Source: an uncultured Actinomycetes bacterium (lineage in GTDB: Bacteria; Actinomycetota; Coriobacteriia; Coriobacteriales; Atopobiaceae). Taken from it: 64,000 nt of DNA. The position numbers and the translations under genes were made by a program. Of this stretch, positions 51,892 through 61,407 are shown piece by piece. The stretch lies in assembly GCA_900315165.1 (NCBI GenBank), contig OMXZ01000003.1, positions 58,632 through 122,631 on the forward strand, given 5' to 3'. Positions within the stretch are counted from its first letter, which is position 1, and each line of letters opens with the position of its first letter. The notes beneath the pieces were generated by a model. That model had not been told where the DNA came from. It was given only the letters and a program-made list of their open reading frames with translations, and searched no databases.

Positions 51892-52284
51892 TTATGCGGT
51901 GAACTTCGCGCCGTCGTTCCGCTCGCGGTCGTAGGCCATCTGCTGCTCGCCCCAGGCATAGAGCTCGTTCAGGGCCGGCAGCAGCGCCTCGCCGCGCTCG
52001 GTGAGCGAGTACTCCACGTGCGGGGGCACCGTCTCCTTCTGGTCGCGGTGCACGAGGCCCGCCTCCTCCAGCTCGCGCAGGGACTTGGTGAGCATGATGT
52101 TGGACACCCCTGGCACCCGCCGCTTCAGCTCGTTGAAGCGGGTGGTGGGCTTCTCATGCAGATACCACAGGACGGGCAGCTTCCACTTCTGCCCAACTAC
52201 GCCCAACGCGTAGAGCACGGGGCACCTCTCACTGTCCACGTTGGCCTCGGGCGTCCCGATGTCGTATTCGATCGCGTCTGCCAC
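51892..52284 (-). CDS. HxlR-family transcriptional regulator
   Basis: 130 residues. CPVLYALGVVGQKWKLPVLWYL and FNELKRRVPGVSNIMLTKSLREL are the HxlR winged-helix signature, with the conserved cysteine near residue 22. HxlR proteins often sense quinones, aldehydes or other electrophiles through that cysteine. It is divergent from the OYE operon. GTG 52284 chosen because GGAGGAACA precedes it. Confidence 0.9.
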   Translation of the reverse strand: MADAIEYDIGTPEANVDSERCPVLYALGVVGQKWKLPVLWYLHEKPTTRFNELKRRVPGVSNIMLTKSLRELEEAGLVHRDQKETVPPHVEYSLTERGEALLPALNELYAWGEQQMAYDRERNDGAKFTA

Positions 52285-52397
52285 TGTTCCTCCACAAAGC
52301 ACTAAGTAAGAAAAAGTTGCGTACTTAAAAAGTCCTGCCCGTAGCTATTGAATGCATCCTAGCAGAAAGACGGCAGCGACAAAGGAGACGCAACCAT

Positions 52398-53429
52398 ATG
52401 CAGTGGAAGATGATGAAACCCGCGCGCGTGGGCGGCCTAGACCTCAGGAACCGTCTGGTGCGTAGCGCCACCTGGGAGGCTATGTGCGACGAGGGCGGCC
52501 ATATGCCCCGCGAACTGCTCGACCTTTACGAACAGCTCGCTGAAGGCGGCGTAGGCGGCATCGTGACCGGGTTCACCGGCGTGGACGGCGACGACCGATG
52601 GTTCGACGGCATGGCACGGTTGCACAGCGACTCCCTGGTTTCCGAGCATGCCGAACTGGTGCGACGCGTGCACGCACGCGGGGCCAAGATCATGCCGCAG
52701 CTGGCACTGGGCGGCTACTGGCCCAAGGGAGCTGCCGACCCCGTGGAGGTCGGGCGCATGTCGCAGGCCGACCTGGACCGCTGCGTGAGGATGTTCGCAG
52801 ACGCGGCCTGCAGAGCTCAGGCGGCTGGTTACGACGCCGTGCAGGTGCACGTGGCACATGGGTTCTTCCTCTCGCGCACCGTGAGTGCCGCGCGCAACCG
52901 CCGAACCGACGCATATGGCGTCACGCAGCACGGACGGGACAAGCTCGCGTGCGACGTTGTGCGGGCGGTGCGCGAGGCTGTGCCGGAGCTCCCCGTGTGG
53001 GCCAAGGTCAACTGCAGCGACTTCGAGCCGGGAGGTCTTGTGCCACAGGACGCGCTCGTGCTGTGCGAGGACCTTGCCGACGCCGGCGTCAGTGCCATAG
53101 AGGTGAGCGGCAACGGCACCTCGCGCGGGGGCGTGCGCGCGGGACGCGGCGAGGGCTACTTCCTGCCCTTTGCGGAGGAGCTCGACGGACGCGTGGGCCC
53201 TGACGTCGTGTGCGTCGGCGGCTGGCGCAGCCCGCAGGTCATGGACCAGGCCCTGGCACAGACGGGAGTGGCCGCCCTCTCGCTCTCGCGCCCGCTTGTG
53301 AGGGAACCGGGCCTGCCGGCTCGTTGGGCAGCCGGCTCGGACGCCCCCTCCGCCTGCGTGTCCTGCAACGCCTGCTACCGCACGCCGGGGCACGCCTGCA
53401 TCTTCAACCTGCGGAAGGTCGGCGAGTGA
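52398..53429 (+). CDS. Old yellow enzyme family NADH:flavin oxidoreductase
   Basis: 343 residues, TIM-barrel FMN enzyme. FMN and substrate motifs: KPARVGGLDLRNRLVRSAT, KIMPQLALGGYW, VQVHVAHGFFLSRTVSAARNRRTDAYG and VCVGGWRSPQVMDQ; the end carries SCNACYR, a short cysteine pair. It reduces activated alkenes such as enones or electrophiles with NADH. First of three genes divergent from HxlR, forming a likely electrophile-response unit. ATG 52398 follows AAAGGAGACGC. Confidence 0.9.
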   Translation: MQWKMMKPARVGGLDLRNRLVRSATWEAMCDEGGHMPRELLDLYEQLAEGGVGGIVTGFTGVDGDDRWFDGMARLHSDSLVSEHAELVRRVHARGAKIMPQLALGGYWPKGAADPVEVGRMSQADLDRCVRMFADAACRAQAAGYDAVQVHVAHGFFLSRTVSAARNRRTDAYGVTQHGRDKLACDVVRAVREAVPELPVWAKVNCSDFEPGGLVPQDALVLCEDLADAGVSAIEVSGNGTSRGGVRAGRGEGYFLPFAEELDGRVGPDVVCVGGWRSPQVMDQALAQTGVAALSLSRPLVREPGLPARWAAGSDAPSACVSCNACYRTPGHACIFNLRKVGE

Positions 53430-54325
53430 CCGTGGCCAAACGCATCGAAATCGGGGCCCAGACCGAGCGCGGGACGGTGCTCCCCGGCGTGCTCTTCCGC
53501 GAGGGCAAGCGCACGCGCACGGCCGTCATCGCCATCACGGGCATCCACGGCAACTTCTGGTCCAACCCCTTCTACTACGACTTCGGAGACGCACTGGCGA
53601 GAGCAGGCCATGACTTCGTCTACGCCGAGACGTGCGATGCCCAAGGCCAACTGGAGGTGCCAAACGCCAACACCGGCGGCACGGATACCATAGGGTCCTT
53701 CTGCGAGGACTTCGCCTGGATCGACGAGGACGTGGATGCCTACGTACGGTGGGCCCGGCGCGAGGGCTACGAGGGCGTGGTTCTGTGCGGCCACTCGCTG
53801 GGGGCGAACAAGGTGGTGCACTACCTCTCCGGCCACCACGACTCCTTCGTGGAGCACTTCGTCCTCTTGAGTCCGGCCAACATGGACTTCCTGCTGGGGC
53901 AGGTAACGGAGGACCAGCGCAAGGTCGTGGACCGAGCGTGCAGAAGCGGGCAGTCGGACCGCCTGCTCCCCTTCGCGGTGTTCGGCTGGGCGCCCATGCT
54001 GGCCGGCACGGCCCGGCAGTGGCTGCACGCCAACCCGCTGGACAACGTGCACACCGACCCCGCCCGCGACTTCTCGCAGGCGCGCGCGGTGACGCAGGCG
54101 GGCGCGCTCCTCATCGGCACGCGCGACGCCTTTGCGCTCGGGGACCCCGAGGCGCTGGTTCGCGTGACCAGCGCCGCCTTCCCCAAGGCTGGCGACAACC
54201 AAATCATCCTCATCGAGGGCACGGGTCACACCTACCAGCGGCGCGTGCCCGAAACCACCCAGGCGCTGGTGGGCCTGGTGCGCGGCTGGGATGCCCAGCA
54301 TGCGGGTCATACGGAGGGGCTTTAG
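53426..54325 (+). CDS. alpha/beta hydrolase
   Basis: 299 residues. AVIAITGIHGNFWSNPFYYDFGD (oxyanion region), GVVLCGHSLGANKVVHYL (nucleophile elbow GHSLG), and IEGTGHTYQRRV with the catalytic histidine. Esterase or lactonase of unknown substrate. GTG 53426 overlaps the OYE stop (GTGA), so it is translationally coupled; GTG 53432 is an alternative. Confidence 0.88.
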   Translation: MTVAKRIEIGAQTERGTVLPGVLFREGKRTRTAVIAITGIHGNFWSNPFYYDFGDALARAGHDFVYAETCDAQGQLEVPNANTGGTDTIGSFCEDFAWIDEDVDAYVRWARREGYEGVVLCGHSLGANKVVHYLSGHHDSFVEHFVLLSPANMDFLLGQVTEDQRKVVDRACRSGQSDRLLPFAVFGWAPMLAGTARQWLHANPLDNVHTDPARDFSQARAVTQAGALLIGTRDAFALGDPEALVRVTSAAFPKAGDNQIILIEGTGHTYQRRVPETTQALVGLVRGWDAQHAGHTEGL

Positions 54326-54326
54326 G

Positions 54327-55187
54327 ATGGGTGCGGAAAGGGCGAGAATCACGACCTTCACCGACCCTATGATGGGTCTTTCCTACGAGATGGAGCCTGT
54401 CTACCGCCGTCTCGAGGCTGCGTTTGGCGACCATGTTGAGCTACGTTGGCATATGGGTCTCCTCGTGCGCGACGCGCGCGACTTCATGACGCCCGCCGAG
54501 CGAGCGCTTGACGAGGAAGCGGCCTTCGCGGCCTACAACACGCGCCTGGCGGGCATCTACCTTGCCGAAGAGCCACTGGGCGGGGTGCCCATGGACATGT
54601 CGAGCTTCGCGCTTTTCTCACCCGACCACGCGTCAACGCTACCTCTATGTCTGGCGTACCACGCCGCCGCAATCGCATCACCCGGGCTCGCCTACGCCTA
54701 CCTGGTTCGACTGCGCTTCGCCACCGTCGCACAGGGCAGGCGCACCACTCTGCCTGCGGTCTGCCGTGAGGTCGCAGCCGAAACGGGCGTGGACCTGCAG
54801 AAGTACGATGCCTCTCTCGGGAACGATGGGGCCCAGGCTGCTCTGCGCGAAGACCTGTCACTCATGGCCGCACTCGGGATTCACTGCCTCCCAGCGTGCC
54901 TGGTGGAGGGGACCTCAGGCTCCATTCTTCTGAACGGACTCTGCGGCTATGACGAACTGTGCGGTGCCATCTCGCGCGTGGGCAGCGGCAAGCCCCAGGG
55001 GGTGACTGCCTCCCACGACGCCCTACGCGCGATGTTGGCAAGGCAGAAGCTCGTTTCCCGCGAAGAGATCTGCGCAGCATTCGGCCTGCAGAGGGAGGAG
55101 GCGTGCGAGCTGGCAGAGCAGGTCGTCGCCCATGGTTACGGCAGGAAGGCAGAGGTCGGCAAGGGCTGGCTCCTCATCGTTGACTAG
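54327..55187 (+). CDS. DsbA-like thioredoxin-fold protein lacking active-site cysteines
   Basis: 286 residues. The N-terminus TTFTDPMMGLSYEMEPVYRRLE matches the DsbA/FrnE/YjbH pattern where relatives have TDPxCxWSxxxEP, but the cysteines are replaced by methionine and glycine (PMMG). The helical insertion and later ALGIHCLPACLVEG block (cis-proline-like) complete the fold. Without the CxxC it cannot act as a thiol oxidase; an isomerase or adaptor role (YjbH-like) is possible. ATG 54327 follows the hydrolase stop by one base. Confidence 0.72.
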   Translation: MGAERARITTFTDPMMGLSYEMEPVYRRLEAAFGDHVELRWHMGLLVRDARDFMTPAERALDEEAAFAAYNTRLAGIYLAEEPLGGVPMDMSSFALFSPDHASTLPLCLAYHAAAIASPGLAYAYLVRLRFATVAQGRRTTLPAVCREVAAETGVDLQKYDASLGNDGAQAALREDLSLMAALGIHCLPACLVEGTSGSILLNGLCGYDELCGAISRVGSGKPQGVTASHDALRAMLARQKLVSREEICAAFGLQREEACELAEQVVAHGYGRKAEVGKGWLLIVD

Positions 55188-55380
55188 GCGAGCAAGGAAT
55201 TCCTCCGCGCCGCCACCCTAGCCAAGCGTGCGCTTGTCTCGCTGGGGGACGACGGCATGCAGCACTTTGTCGCTCTAAAACTGGACCTTCACGATGCGCA
55301 TGCCCATGCCGCGGTCGCAGACCTTGACCATGGCCCTGAGGACCAGGCCCAGCTGCAGGCAACGTGTTGATCTCTTAGCT

Positions 55381-57126
55381 CTACTTGCCGATCGTCCAGC
55401 TCTGTCCTTGCGTCTGCAACCTTACCATGTGGGCAAAGATGCCATCCATGGCCAAGAGCTCTACAGGAGAGCCCTGTTCTGCGACTTTGCCTTCCGCCAG
55501 TACGACAACCTTATCCGCAGACTGTACCGTGCGCATGCGGTGCGCAATGACCAGAACGGTCTTTCCCGCAAGCAGCCGTGAGAGAGCGGCCTGCACCTTG
55601 CTCTCATTCTCCACATCCAAAGATGCCGTCGCCTCGTCCAGAAGCACAATCGGCGCGTTCTTCAGCAGTGCGCGGGCAATGGAGATCCGCTGTCTTTCGC
55701 CGCCGGATAGCTTTGCGCCGTTCTCTCCGATGGGCGTATCGTATCCGTCGGGCAGCTTCTGGACAAACTCATCGCAGTTTGCCGCTCGTGCCGCCGCACG
55801 AACCTCCTCATCCGTTGCCCCGTGTCTTCCGAGACGGATATTTTCCATGACGGTGTCGTCGAACAGCATCACGTCCTGGAACACCATGGCATAGTCGCTC
55901 AGCAACACCTCGGGATCAACCGTGGAGATGTCCACCCCGCCGACGGAGATCCTGCCGCTGTCAATATCCCATAGCCGTGCGGCAAGTCTCGCACAGGTGC
56001 TTTTGCCCGAACCGGATGGTCCCACCAAGGCAGTTACCTCGCCCTCCTTCGCCGTGAAGCTCACATCATGCAAGACCTCCTTGTTATCATAGGAGAAGCT
56101 CACGTTCTGGAACTCGATGTCATGCCCAGCCGGATGGAATTCCTCAGCGCCATCGGCTACCGGCGTATCCTCGATCTCCATCAATCTTGAGGCGGAAACC
56201 TGCGAGACGAACATCTCGGCAATCAATGCCAGAGCCTGGTCGAAGGGCGCATACACTCGGGTAATGACCAGAAGGAACATAAACAGCAACATGAAGTCGA
56301 TCTTGCCGCTCAGGATCAGATTTGCCCCTGTGAGTATCGTAGTTGCCACGCCCAGGCGCATGATGACGCTGGCGGCATTGACGAAGATGCCGACAGTCAG
56401 TTCGCCCTTTATCGAAGTCTTCTCGTGGTAATCAATCTTGCTGTTCAGCTGCTGCAGGAACCGGTCCTCCTGATTGGTGGCTCGAATCTCACGGATGTTC
56501 TCGAGCATCTCCTGAATGCCATCGGAAGCCTGCAGCCTGGCGGCTTTGGTAATCTCGGAATTGCGCTTTGCCAGCCTCCTGCTTCCAAAGAGCAGCGCGA
56601 ACGCCACCGGGACTCCCCATAGGGCTGCCAGGGCCAGGCGCCAGTCATAAACAAGCAGTGCGACGGCAATGACCGCCGTGGAAATATATGAGCCGTACAG
56701 GTACCCCAGGCAGTGGGACCAAACGTGCTCCAGCCGGTTCACGTCCCCCATGAGCGTCTCGGTCAGATCCGCCAGATCGCGATTCCCAAAGAATCCGAGC
56801 GGGAGTTTGCGCAGACGCTCTGCCAGACGGATGCGCACATTCTTTACTTCGCTATACACCAGTCCGTACGTCGCCTTGTACTGCTGGACATGCGCGACGA
56901 ACGAGAGCGCAACAAAGGCGAGCACCATGGCCAGAAATGGCCATGCTTCAGGCAGCGGCGCATTTTCAGTCAGCGTGTCCATGAAACGCAACATCAGCAG
57001 ATACAAAATGCCCATGCCGCCCATGACCACAAGATTGACGACGACCGTCCAAAGCGCACCAGCCTTGACGTTCTTTACGCCCTGATCCGTAAGGGCATAC
57101 TTGCGCTGGAAATCCTTCCCGAACAC
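55381..57126 (-). CDS. ABC exporter/siderophore-type transporter, second half
   Basis: 581 residues: six-helix domain then a canonical NBD, Walker A GPSGSGKST, LSGGERQRISIARA, IVLLDEATASLDVENE, H-loop IAHRMRTV. Like YbtP/Q-IrtAB-type pairs it follows another half transporter immediately (starts at 57126 next to the stop 57127). Likely transports an iron chelate or peptide. The leading half carries a frameshift, so the complex may not form. Confidence 0.88.
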   Translation of the reverse strand: MFGKDFQRKYALTDQGVKNVKAGALWTVVVNLVVMGGMGILYLLMLRFMDTLTENAPLPEAWPFLAMVLAFVALSFVAHVQQYKATYGLVYSEVKNVRIRLAERLRKLPLGFFGNRDLADLTETLMGDVNRLEHVWSHCLGYLYGSYISTAVIAVALLVYDWRLALAALWGVPVAFALLFGSRRLAKRNSEITKAARLQASDGIQEMLENIREIRATNQEDRFLQQLNSKIDYHEKTSIKGELTVGIFVNAASVIMRLGVATTILTGANLILSGKIDFMLLFMFLLVITRVYAPFDQALALIAEMFVSQVSASRLMEIEDTPVADGAEEFHPAGHDIEFQNVSFSYDNKEVLHDVSFTAKEGEVTALVGPSGSGKSTCARLAARLWDIDSGRISVGGVDISTVDPEVLLSDYAMVFQDVMLFDDTVMENIRLGRHGATDEEVRAAARAANCDEFVQKLPDGYDTPIGENGAKLSGGERQRISIARALLKNAPIVLLDEATASLDVENESKVQAALSRLLAGKTVLVIAHRMRTVQSADKVVVLAEGKVAEQGSPVELLAMDGIFAHMVRLQTQGQSWTIGK

Positions 57127-58927
57127 CTACATCGCCTCCTTCGCCGAAATCTTCCAAGCAACGGCTCGGTTGTAATCCGTCCACATTTCGGAGTACAGGC
57201 CGCCTTTCCGGACAAGCTCGTCATGCGTTCCCGTCTCGGCAACCTTCCCTTCGTCGAGGACGACGATCCTGTCCGCATCCACCACAGTGGAGAGGCGGTG
57301 CGCGATTATGATGACGGTGCGCCCTTTTGTCAGCTCGGCGAAGGCCTTCTGGATCAGCACCTCATTTTCGGGGTCGGCAAAGGCCGTCGCCTCATCCAGC
57401 ACGACGATAGGCGCATTTTTCAAGATGGCCCGCGCCAGCGCCACGCGCTGCTGCTCGCCGCCGGAAAGATAGGTGCCCCCCGAGCCGATCACGGTGTCAA
57501 CGCCATTCGGCAGCTTCTTGATGATGTCTCCGCACTGCGCCGCAGCCAGTGCCGCCATTACCTCCTCGCGGGTGGCATCAGGCCTAGACGAGCGCACGTT
57601 GTCAAGAATCGATGCCTTGAACAGGCGGCTGTTCTGGAACACGAAGGCCACCTGGTCCATCAGCACGTGCGGGTCGGCCTGCCGGACATCCACGCCGCCA
57701 ACAAGAACCTGGCCCTCGTCCACGTCCCAGAAACGCGGGATCAGAGAGGCTGCCGTCGTCTTTCCACCACCAGAGGGACCAACCAAGGCCACGGTCTGCC
57801 CTGGCTCCACACGAAACGAGACATGAGAGAGCGCGGGCCGCTCGGCGCCTTCATAGGTGAAGCCGACGTCCTTGAATTCGATGCTGTTGTCCTTTGGTGC
57901 CTGAGGATGCTCGCATATCTCCATGACCGGCGCGTTCATCACCTGGTTGATGCGTCCCATGGCGGTCTGCGCGAGCATGGTTCCACTTGCCGCAAACATC
58001 ACCCGTGCGAGAGCGGTGGATATGATCGCCGAGAACACCGCATAAAATGCGAAATCGGTGACAAACCAGGCAAATTCCCCGGACGCCAACGCCTTCGGCA
58101 TCATGAACAATACCGCGGGTACGAGGAAGATGAACGCACCCTCGGTGAAGGTGAGGTTCACAGACTGAGGTACCTTGCACACGTCCCCCTCATAGCGTTC
58201 CGCCTTGTCGCTGTAGTCCTCAATCGCCTGCTTGAACGCCTTGAAGGAATAGACGGTCTGCTGGAACACCTTTACGACGGGTATTCCACGCACGTATTCC
58301 GTCCCGGCCTTGCTCATCATATCCTGCGCCGCCTGATACTCCGCCATGAGTCCCGCATTCTTGCCCCCCCATCATGGAGAACATGGCAAGAATCGAGATA
58401 ACTGCCGCCAACAGGCACGACGCGCCCATGCGCCAGTCAAACACAACCATCAGCACGATCATCGCGATCAGCATCACGAGGCTGCCGACGATGTCCGCAA
58501 GATTGTGGGCGAGCAGGGTCTCGGTATCGGCGGCCGCGCCGTCCAGCCGGTTTCGCAGAAGCCCCGAGGCGTTGGAGTCAAAGAACCCCAGCGGCGCCTT
58601 CATCAGATGCGCCATTCCCTGTTTGCGAATGTTGGACGCCGTGCGAAAAGCCGCCAGATGCGTACACATCAGCGCCGCAAAATACACGGCGATCCCGCCA
58701 AATGCGAAGGCGAACGCCATCCAGCCGTAACGGGCTATACCCGTCGCCTCTGGCCAGTTGGGGCTGACGGCGATCAGGTCCCGGATTGCAAGCCAAATGC
58801 AAATATACGGCGCCATACCCAGGGCCATGGCGATTCCGGACAGGCCAAGCCCAAGAAACATCAGCCCCTTGTACCGTCCCGCGTAGTCAAGCAAGACGGA
58901 TATATCATTTTGTTTCTTTTCTTTCAT
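57127..58927 (-). pseudogene. ABC transporter first half with frameshift at a G7 tract
   Basis: The N-terminal 189 residues (MKEKKQNDISVLLDYAGRYKG to LAMFSMMGG) and the C-terminal about 406 residues (NAGLMAEYQAAQDMMSKAG to the end) are in different frames. The switch lies at seven C on the plus strand near 58364-58370 (seven G on the coding strand); removing one base restores a 600-residue protein. NBD motifs GPSGGGKTT, LSGGEQQRVALARA and LDEATAFADPENE are complete; the last is typical of siderophore-type ABC proteins. Either phase variation at the homopolymer, a true mutation, or sequencing error. Confidence 0.82.
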
Positions 58928-59859
58928 ATGGAGTCCTCCTGACTGTCGGAAATATTTTGATATCGGTACTCCAATGGTGTCATGCCGGTCTCCCTGCGGA
59001 ACACCTCGCCGAACTTCCCCTGGTTCTCGTAGCCGCAGGCTGCGGCAATCTCGCCGACGCTGCGGCGCGTCCTGGCAAGTTCCCGCCGGGCAAAGGCGAT
59101 GCGCCGCCGCCTCATGTAGCCGGAAATGCTCTCGCCGTATACCAGCCGGAAGTACTTCTTCAGAGTGACCTCCCCAAGACCGAACCGTTCTGCTAACTCC
59201 CGCGCGGTGTAACGCCTTGACAGGTCCGCGGAGATAAGGGATTCGATCTCGGAGGCAATCTGCCGCTGCCCTTTGGTCACGAAGGCAGCCTTTTCCAATG
59301 CCGTGGCACCATGCGTCTTTAGTTCGTAGAGGAACTGAAGGGTCAGGAACCGGTACTGGGGTAGTTCCAGGTCGGCTTGCACGAGATGCTCGAAGAGGTC
59401 GGAAGCCAGCCCCATCTGTCTCTGCGTCATCCGGAACAGGGCGGATACCGGCGCGCTGGCAGCCATCTCATTCAGGAAAGAAAATTCCAGCCCGAATTCT
59501 TCCAAGGTATCCATATCGGGTTCTGTGACAAGGACCTCGATCCCGTCATAGGATCCACCGGGGTAAGAGAACTCATCTGCAGTGGTCATTCCGTCCGCGT
59601 TGCCTGCCGCCATGAAGCCTTTCTCCATATAGATATAGGCGTCCCTCGGCAGCACCGTCTCGCATCGGCCGTCGATGCAGCAATTCAAAACTGGTATCCA
59701 GTCGCTGCCCTGCCCCGTATTCTCGATATGGTTGCAGCGAATGTGATTGGCGCAGAGATAGATGCCGTCCCAGAGCGGAGCACAGAGAACGAAATTCTCC
59801 GTCTGCCCGTAAACCATCCGCATGAGACCTTTTTCTAGAGTGCTTGTTGAAGCATTCAT
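58924..59859 (-). CDS. AraC-family regulator of the ABC pair
   Basis: 311 residues. C-terminal AraC helix-turn-helix domain with RYTARELAERFGLGEVTLKKYFRLVYG and VGEIAAACGYENQGKFGEVFRRETGMTPLEYR; the N-terminal part is a sensor domain. Stop overlaps the ABC start (ATGA), so this is one operon. YbtA-like regulators of siderophore genes have this arrangement. ATG 59859 follows GAGGTGATTGC. Confidence 0.88.
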   Translation of the reverse strand: MNASTSTLEKGLMRMVYGQTENFVLCAPLWDGIYLCANHIRCNHIENTGQGSDWIPVLNCCIDGRCETVLPRDAYIYMEKGFMAAGNADGMTTADEFSYPGGSYDGIEVLVTEPDMDTLEEFGLEFSFLNEMAASAPVSALFRMTQRQMGLASDLFEHLVQADLELPQYRFLTLQFLYELKTHGATALEKAAFVTKGQRQIASEIESLISADLSRRYTARELAERFGLGEVTLKKYFRLVYGESISGYMRRRRIAFARRELARTRRSVGEIAAACGYENQGKFGEVFRRETGMTPLEYRYQNISDSQEDSI

Positions 59860-59873
59860 GCAATCACCTCGAA

Positions 59874-59889
59874 GTTAGCCAGAACTAAC
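59874..59889. promoter_or_regulatory. GTTAG-N6-CTAAC inverted repeat upstream of AraC
   Basis: GTTAGCCAGAACTAAC. Arms and spacing equal those of the 43920 site, so both could be read as half-preserved iron boxes; the middle differs. Located 14 bases before the AraC start. Confidence 0.4.
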
Positions 59890-60016
59890 TATTGCATATC
59901 GCGAGGGATTCTCCTACTCTGAAAAGCCGTTCTTGCTCCAAATCGATAGCGAATGTTGTGAAGCGCTTGCCCGTACCGCGGGCACCAGGCCGATTGAAGA
60001 CGTCGACATTCGCGCT
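59885..60016 (-). other. weak coding remnant (minus strand)
   Basis: Reads LSANVDVFNRPGARGTGKRF then FAIDLEQERLFRVGESLAICNS and TAG. It looks protein-like and highly charged, but no start, ribosome site or known family. It may be a 3' remnant of a truncated gene. Confidence 0.3.
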
Positions 60017-60047
60017 GAGATGCGCTTGCTCACTTGCCTGTGCTAAC

Positions 60048-60073
60048 ATACCAGTGGTATATACCATCGGTAT
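60048..60073. promoter_or_regulatory. tandem inverted-repeat operator of the TetR gene
   Basis: Two adjacent 13-bp units: ATACCAGTGGTAT and ATACCATCGGTAT, each with ATACC/GGTAT arms around a three-base spacer. They lie 16 bases upstream of the TetR start, overlapping its promoter. A TetR dimer pair is the natural binder. Confidence 0.75.
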
Positions 60074-60088
60074 ATGGAACGGTGAGAC

Positions 60089-60718
60089 ATGGCAGACACC
60101 ACGGCGACACAGCAGGCCATACTGGCAAGCGCCCGGCGGCACTTCATGGAGCATGGCTTCAAGAGCGCGTCGCTCAACCGGATCGTGGCGGACGCCGGCT
60201 TTACCAAGGGTGCCTTCTACGGCTACTACGCCAGTAAGGAGGAGCTCTTCGACGCGCTCGTGGCCCAGACGTCGCAGGGACTGGCCCAGGTGATGGGCAG
60301 CATCACCGCCGGCTGGGCCGGCTACCCGGAGGGGGAACAGCCCGAGCACCTGGACGAGGCCTTCTTCGCGCGGCTCCCGGAGCTGGCGGACTTCATCGTC
60401 GGCCACCGCGACGACCTGCGCCTCATTCTCTCCCGCTCCGAGGGCACCCGCTACGAGGGCCTCCTGGAGTCGCTGGTGGAGAACAACACCCAGCGAATCG
60501 AGCCCATGCTCGCGCGGATGGGCCTGAGCGGCATGGACCCCGACACCTACCGCCTGCTCATGAACGCCTACTACGGCACGCTCGCCCGCATCGCGACGGG
60601 CGACTACGCGAGGGACCAGGTCGTTGCCAAGATGCGCGACGTGCAGGTCGTCTTCCAGGCGGGAATCCTCGCCCTTGCCCAAAGGCGGCAGGGGGCACAG
60701 GGACAAGAAAGGTCATAG
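60089..60718 (+). CDS. TetR/AcrR-family regulator
   Basis: 209 residues. Helix-turn-helix ILASARRHFMEHGFKSASLNRIVADAG then FTKGAFYGYYASKEELFDAL. C-terminal domain helical. Operator pair directly upstream. It is co-directional with and 10 bases from the ATC-hydrolase-family gene, so it probably controls itself and that gene. ATG 60089 follows GGTGAG. Confidence 0.9.
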   Translation: MADTTATQQAILASARRHFMEHGFKSASLNRIVADAGFTKGAFYGYYASKEELFDALVAQTSQGLAQVMGSITAGWAGYPEGEQPEHLDEAFFARLPELADFIVGHRDDLRLILSRSEGTRYEGLLESLVENNTQRIEPMLARMGLSGMDPDTYRLLMNAYYGTLARIATGDYARDQVVAKMRDVQVVFQAGILALAQRRQGAQGQERS

Positions 60719-60728
60719 GGAGAGGACA

Positions 60729-61340
60729 ATGGCAAAGAAGGAGCGCGAGTACAGTGGCCGGGCACTCATGGCGGCGAGCCGCTACCAGGACTACCTGCCC
60801 ACGATCCCACAGGCGGACCAGGACCGCGTGGCCGCGCGGGTGGACGAGCTCATCGCGGACAACCAGGAGTACTGCGACCAGGGCAACTACGACCACCTGG
60901 CCAACATGCTCACGGCGCTGGCCCTCTTCGAGCTCTGGCGCGACCGCGGGCTCTCGGAGGACGAGGCTATCCAGGCCACAGGCCAGCCCATGTGGGCGTA
61001 CGTAGAGAGACACACCGCTGGCACCTATCGCAGGCTGCTCTCCAAGCCGGGCATGCTCAAGCTGATGGGGCATATCGTGCCAGCGGGCTTCAAGAAGGGC
61101 AGCGGTTACGGCTGGGAGTACGTGTGGCACCGCGAAACATCCGGCAGCAAACGCCTGCAGTTTGAGTGCGCGAGCTGCATCTACGCGCAGATCCTGGGCA
61201 AATACGGCATCCGCAGACTGGGCACCATCTTCTGCCATGCTGACGACATCAACTACGGTTCGATTCCCGGCGTGACCTTCACGCGTGAGCACACCCTCTG
61301 CAAGGATGGCCAACCCTGCGACTTCCTCTTCACCAAATAG
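60729..61340 (+). CDS. L-2-amino-thiazoline-4-carboxylic acid hydrolase family protein
   Basis: 203 residues. LANMLTALALFELWRDRGLSEDEAI, GSGYGWEYVWHRE, FECASCIYAQILGKYG, FCHADDINYG and FTREHTLCKDGQPCDFLF with the cysteine/histidine pattern of the family. Divergent from the 44823 copy in sequence. Role in cysteine or thiazoline metabolism is by family only. Preceded by TetR and a tandem operator; AGGGAGAGG ribosome site. Confidence 0.8.
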   Translation: MAKKEREYSGRALMAASRYQDYLPTIPQADQDRVAARVDELIADNQEYCDQGNYDHLANMLTALALFELWRDRGLSEDEAIQATGQPMWAYVERHTAGTYRRLLSKPGMLKLMGHIVPAGFKKGSGYGWEYVWHRETSGSKRLQFECASCIYAQILGKYGIRRLGTIFCHADDINYGSIPGVTFTREHTLCKDGQPCDFLFTK

Positions 61341-61343
61341 GAA

Positions 61344-61404
61344 CGTGACGGGTAACAGACCCCCGTCACCTATCCGTCACCTGTCACGCGTCACCTGTCA
61401 CCCA
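61344..61404. repeat. REP-like cluster, three GTGACA/TGTCAC units
   Basis: GTGACGGGTAACAG, CCCCCGTCACC, CCGTCACCTGTCACGC and GTCACCTGTCACCC in a row, at the end of the ATC-hydrolase gene and next to an aldo/keto-reductase remnant. Confidence 0.65.
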
Positions 61405-61407
61405 AGT

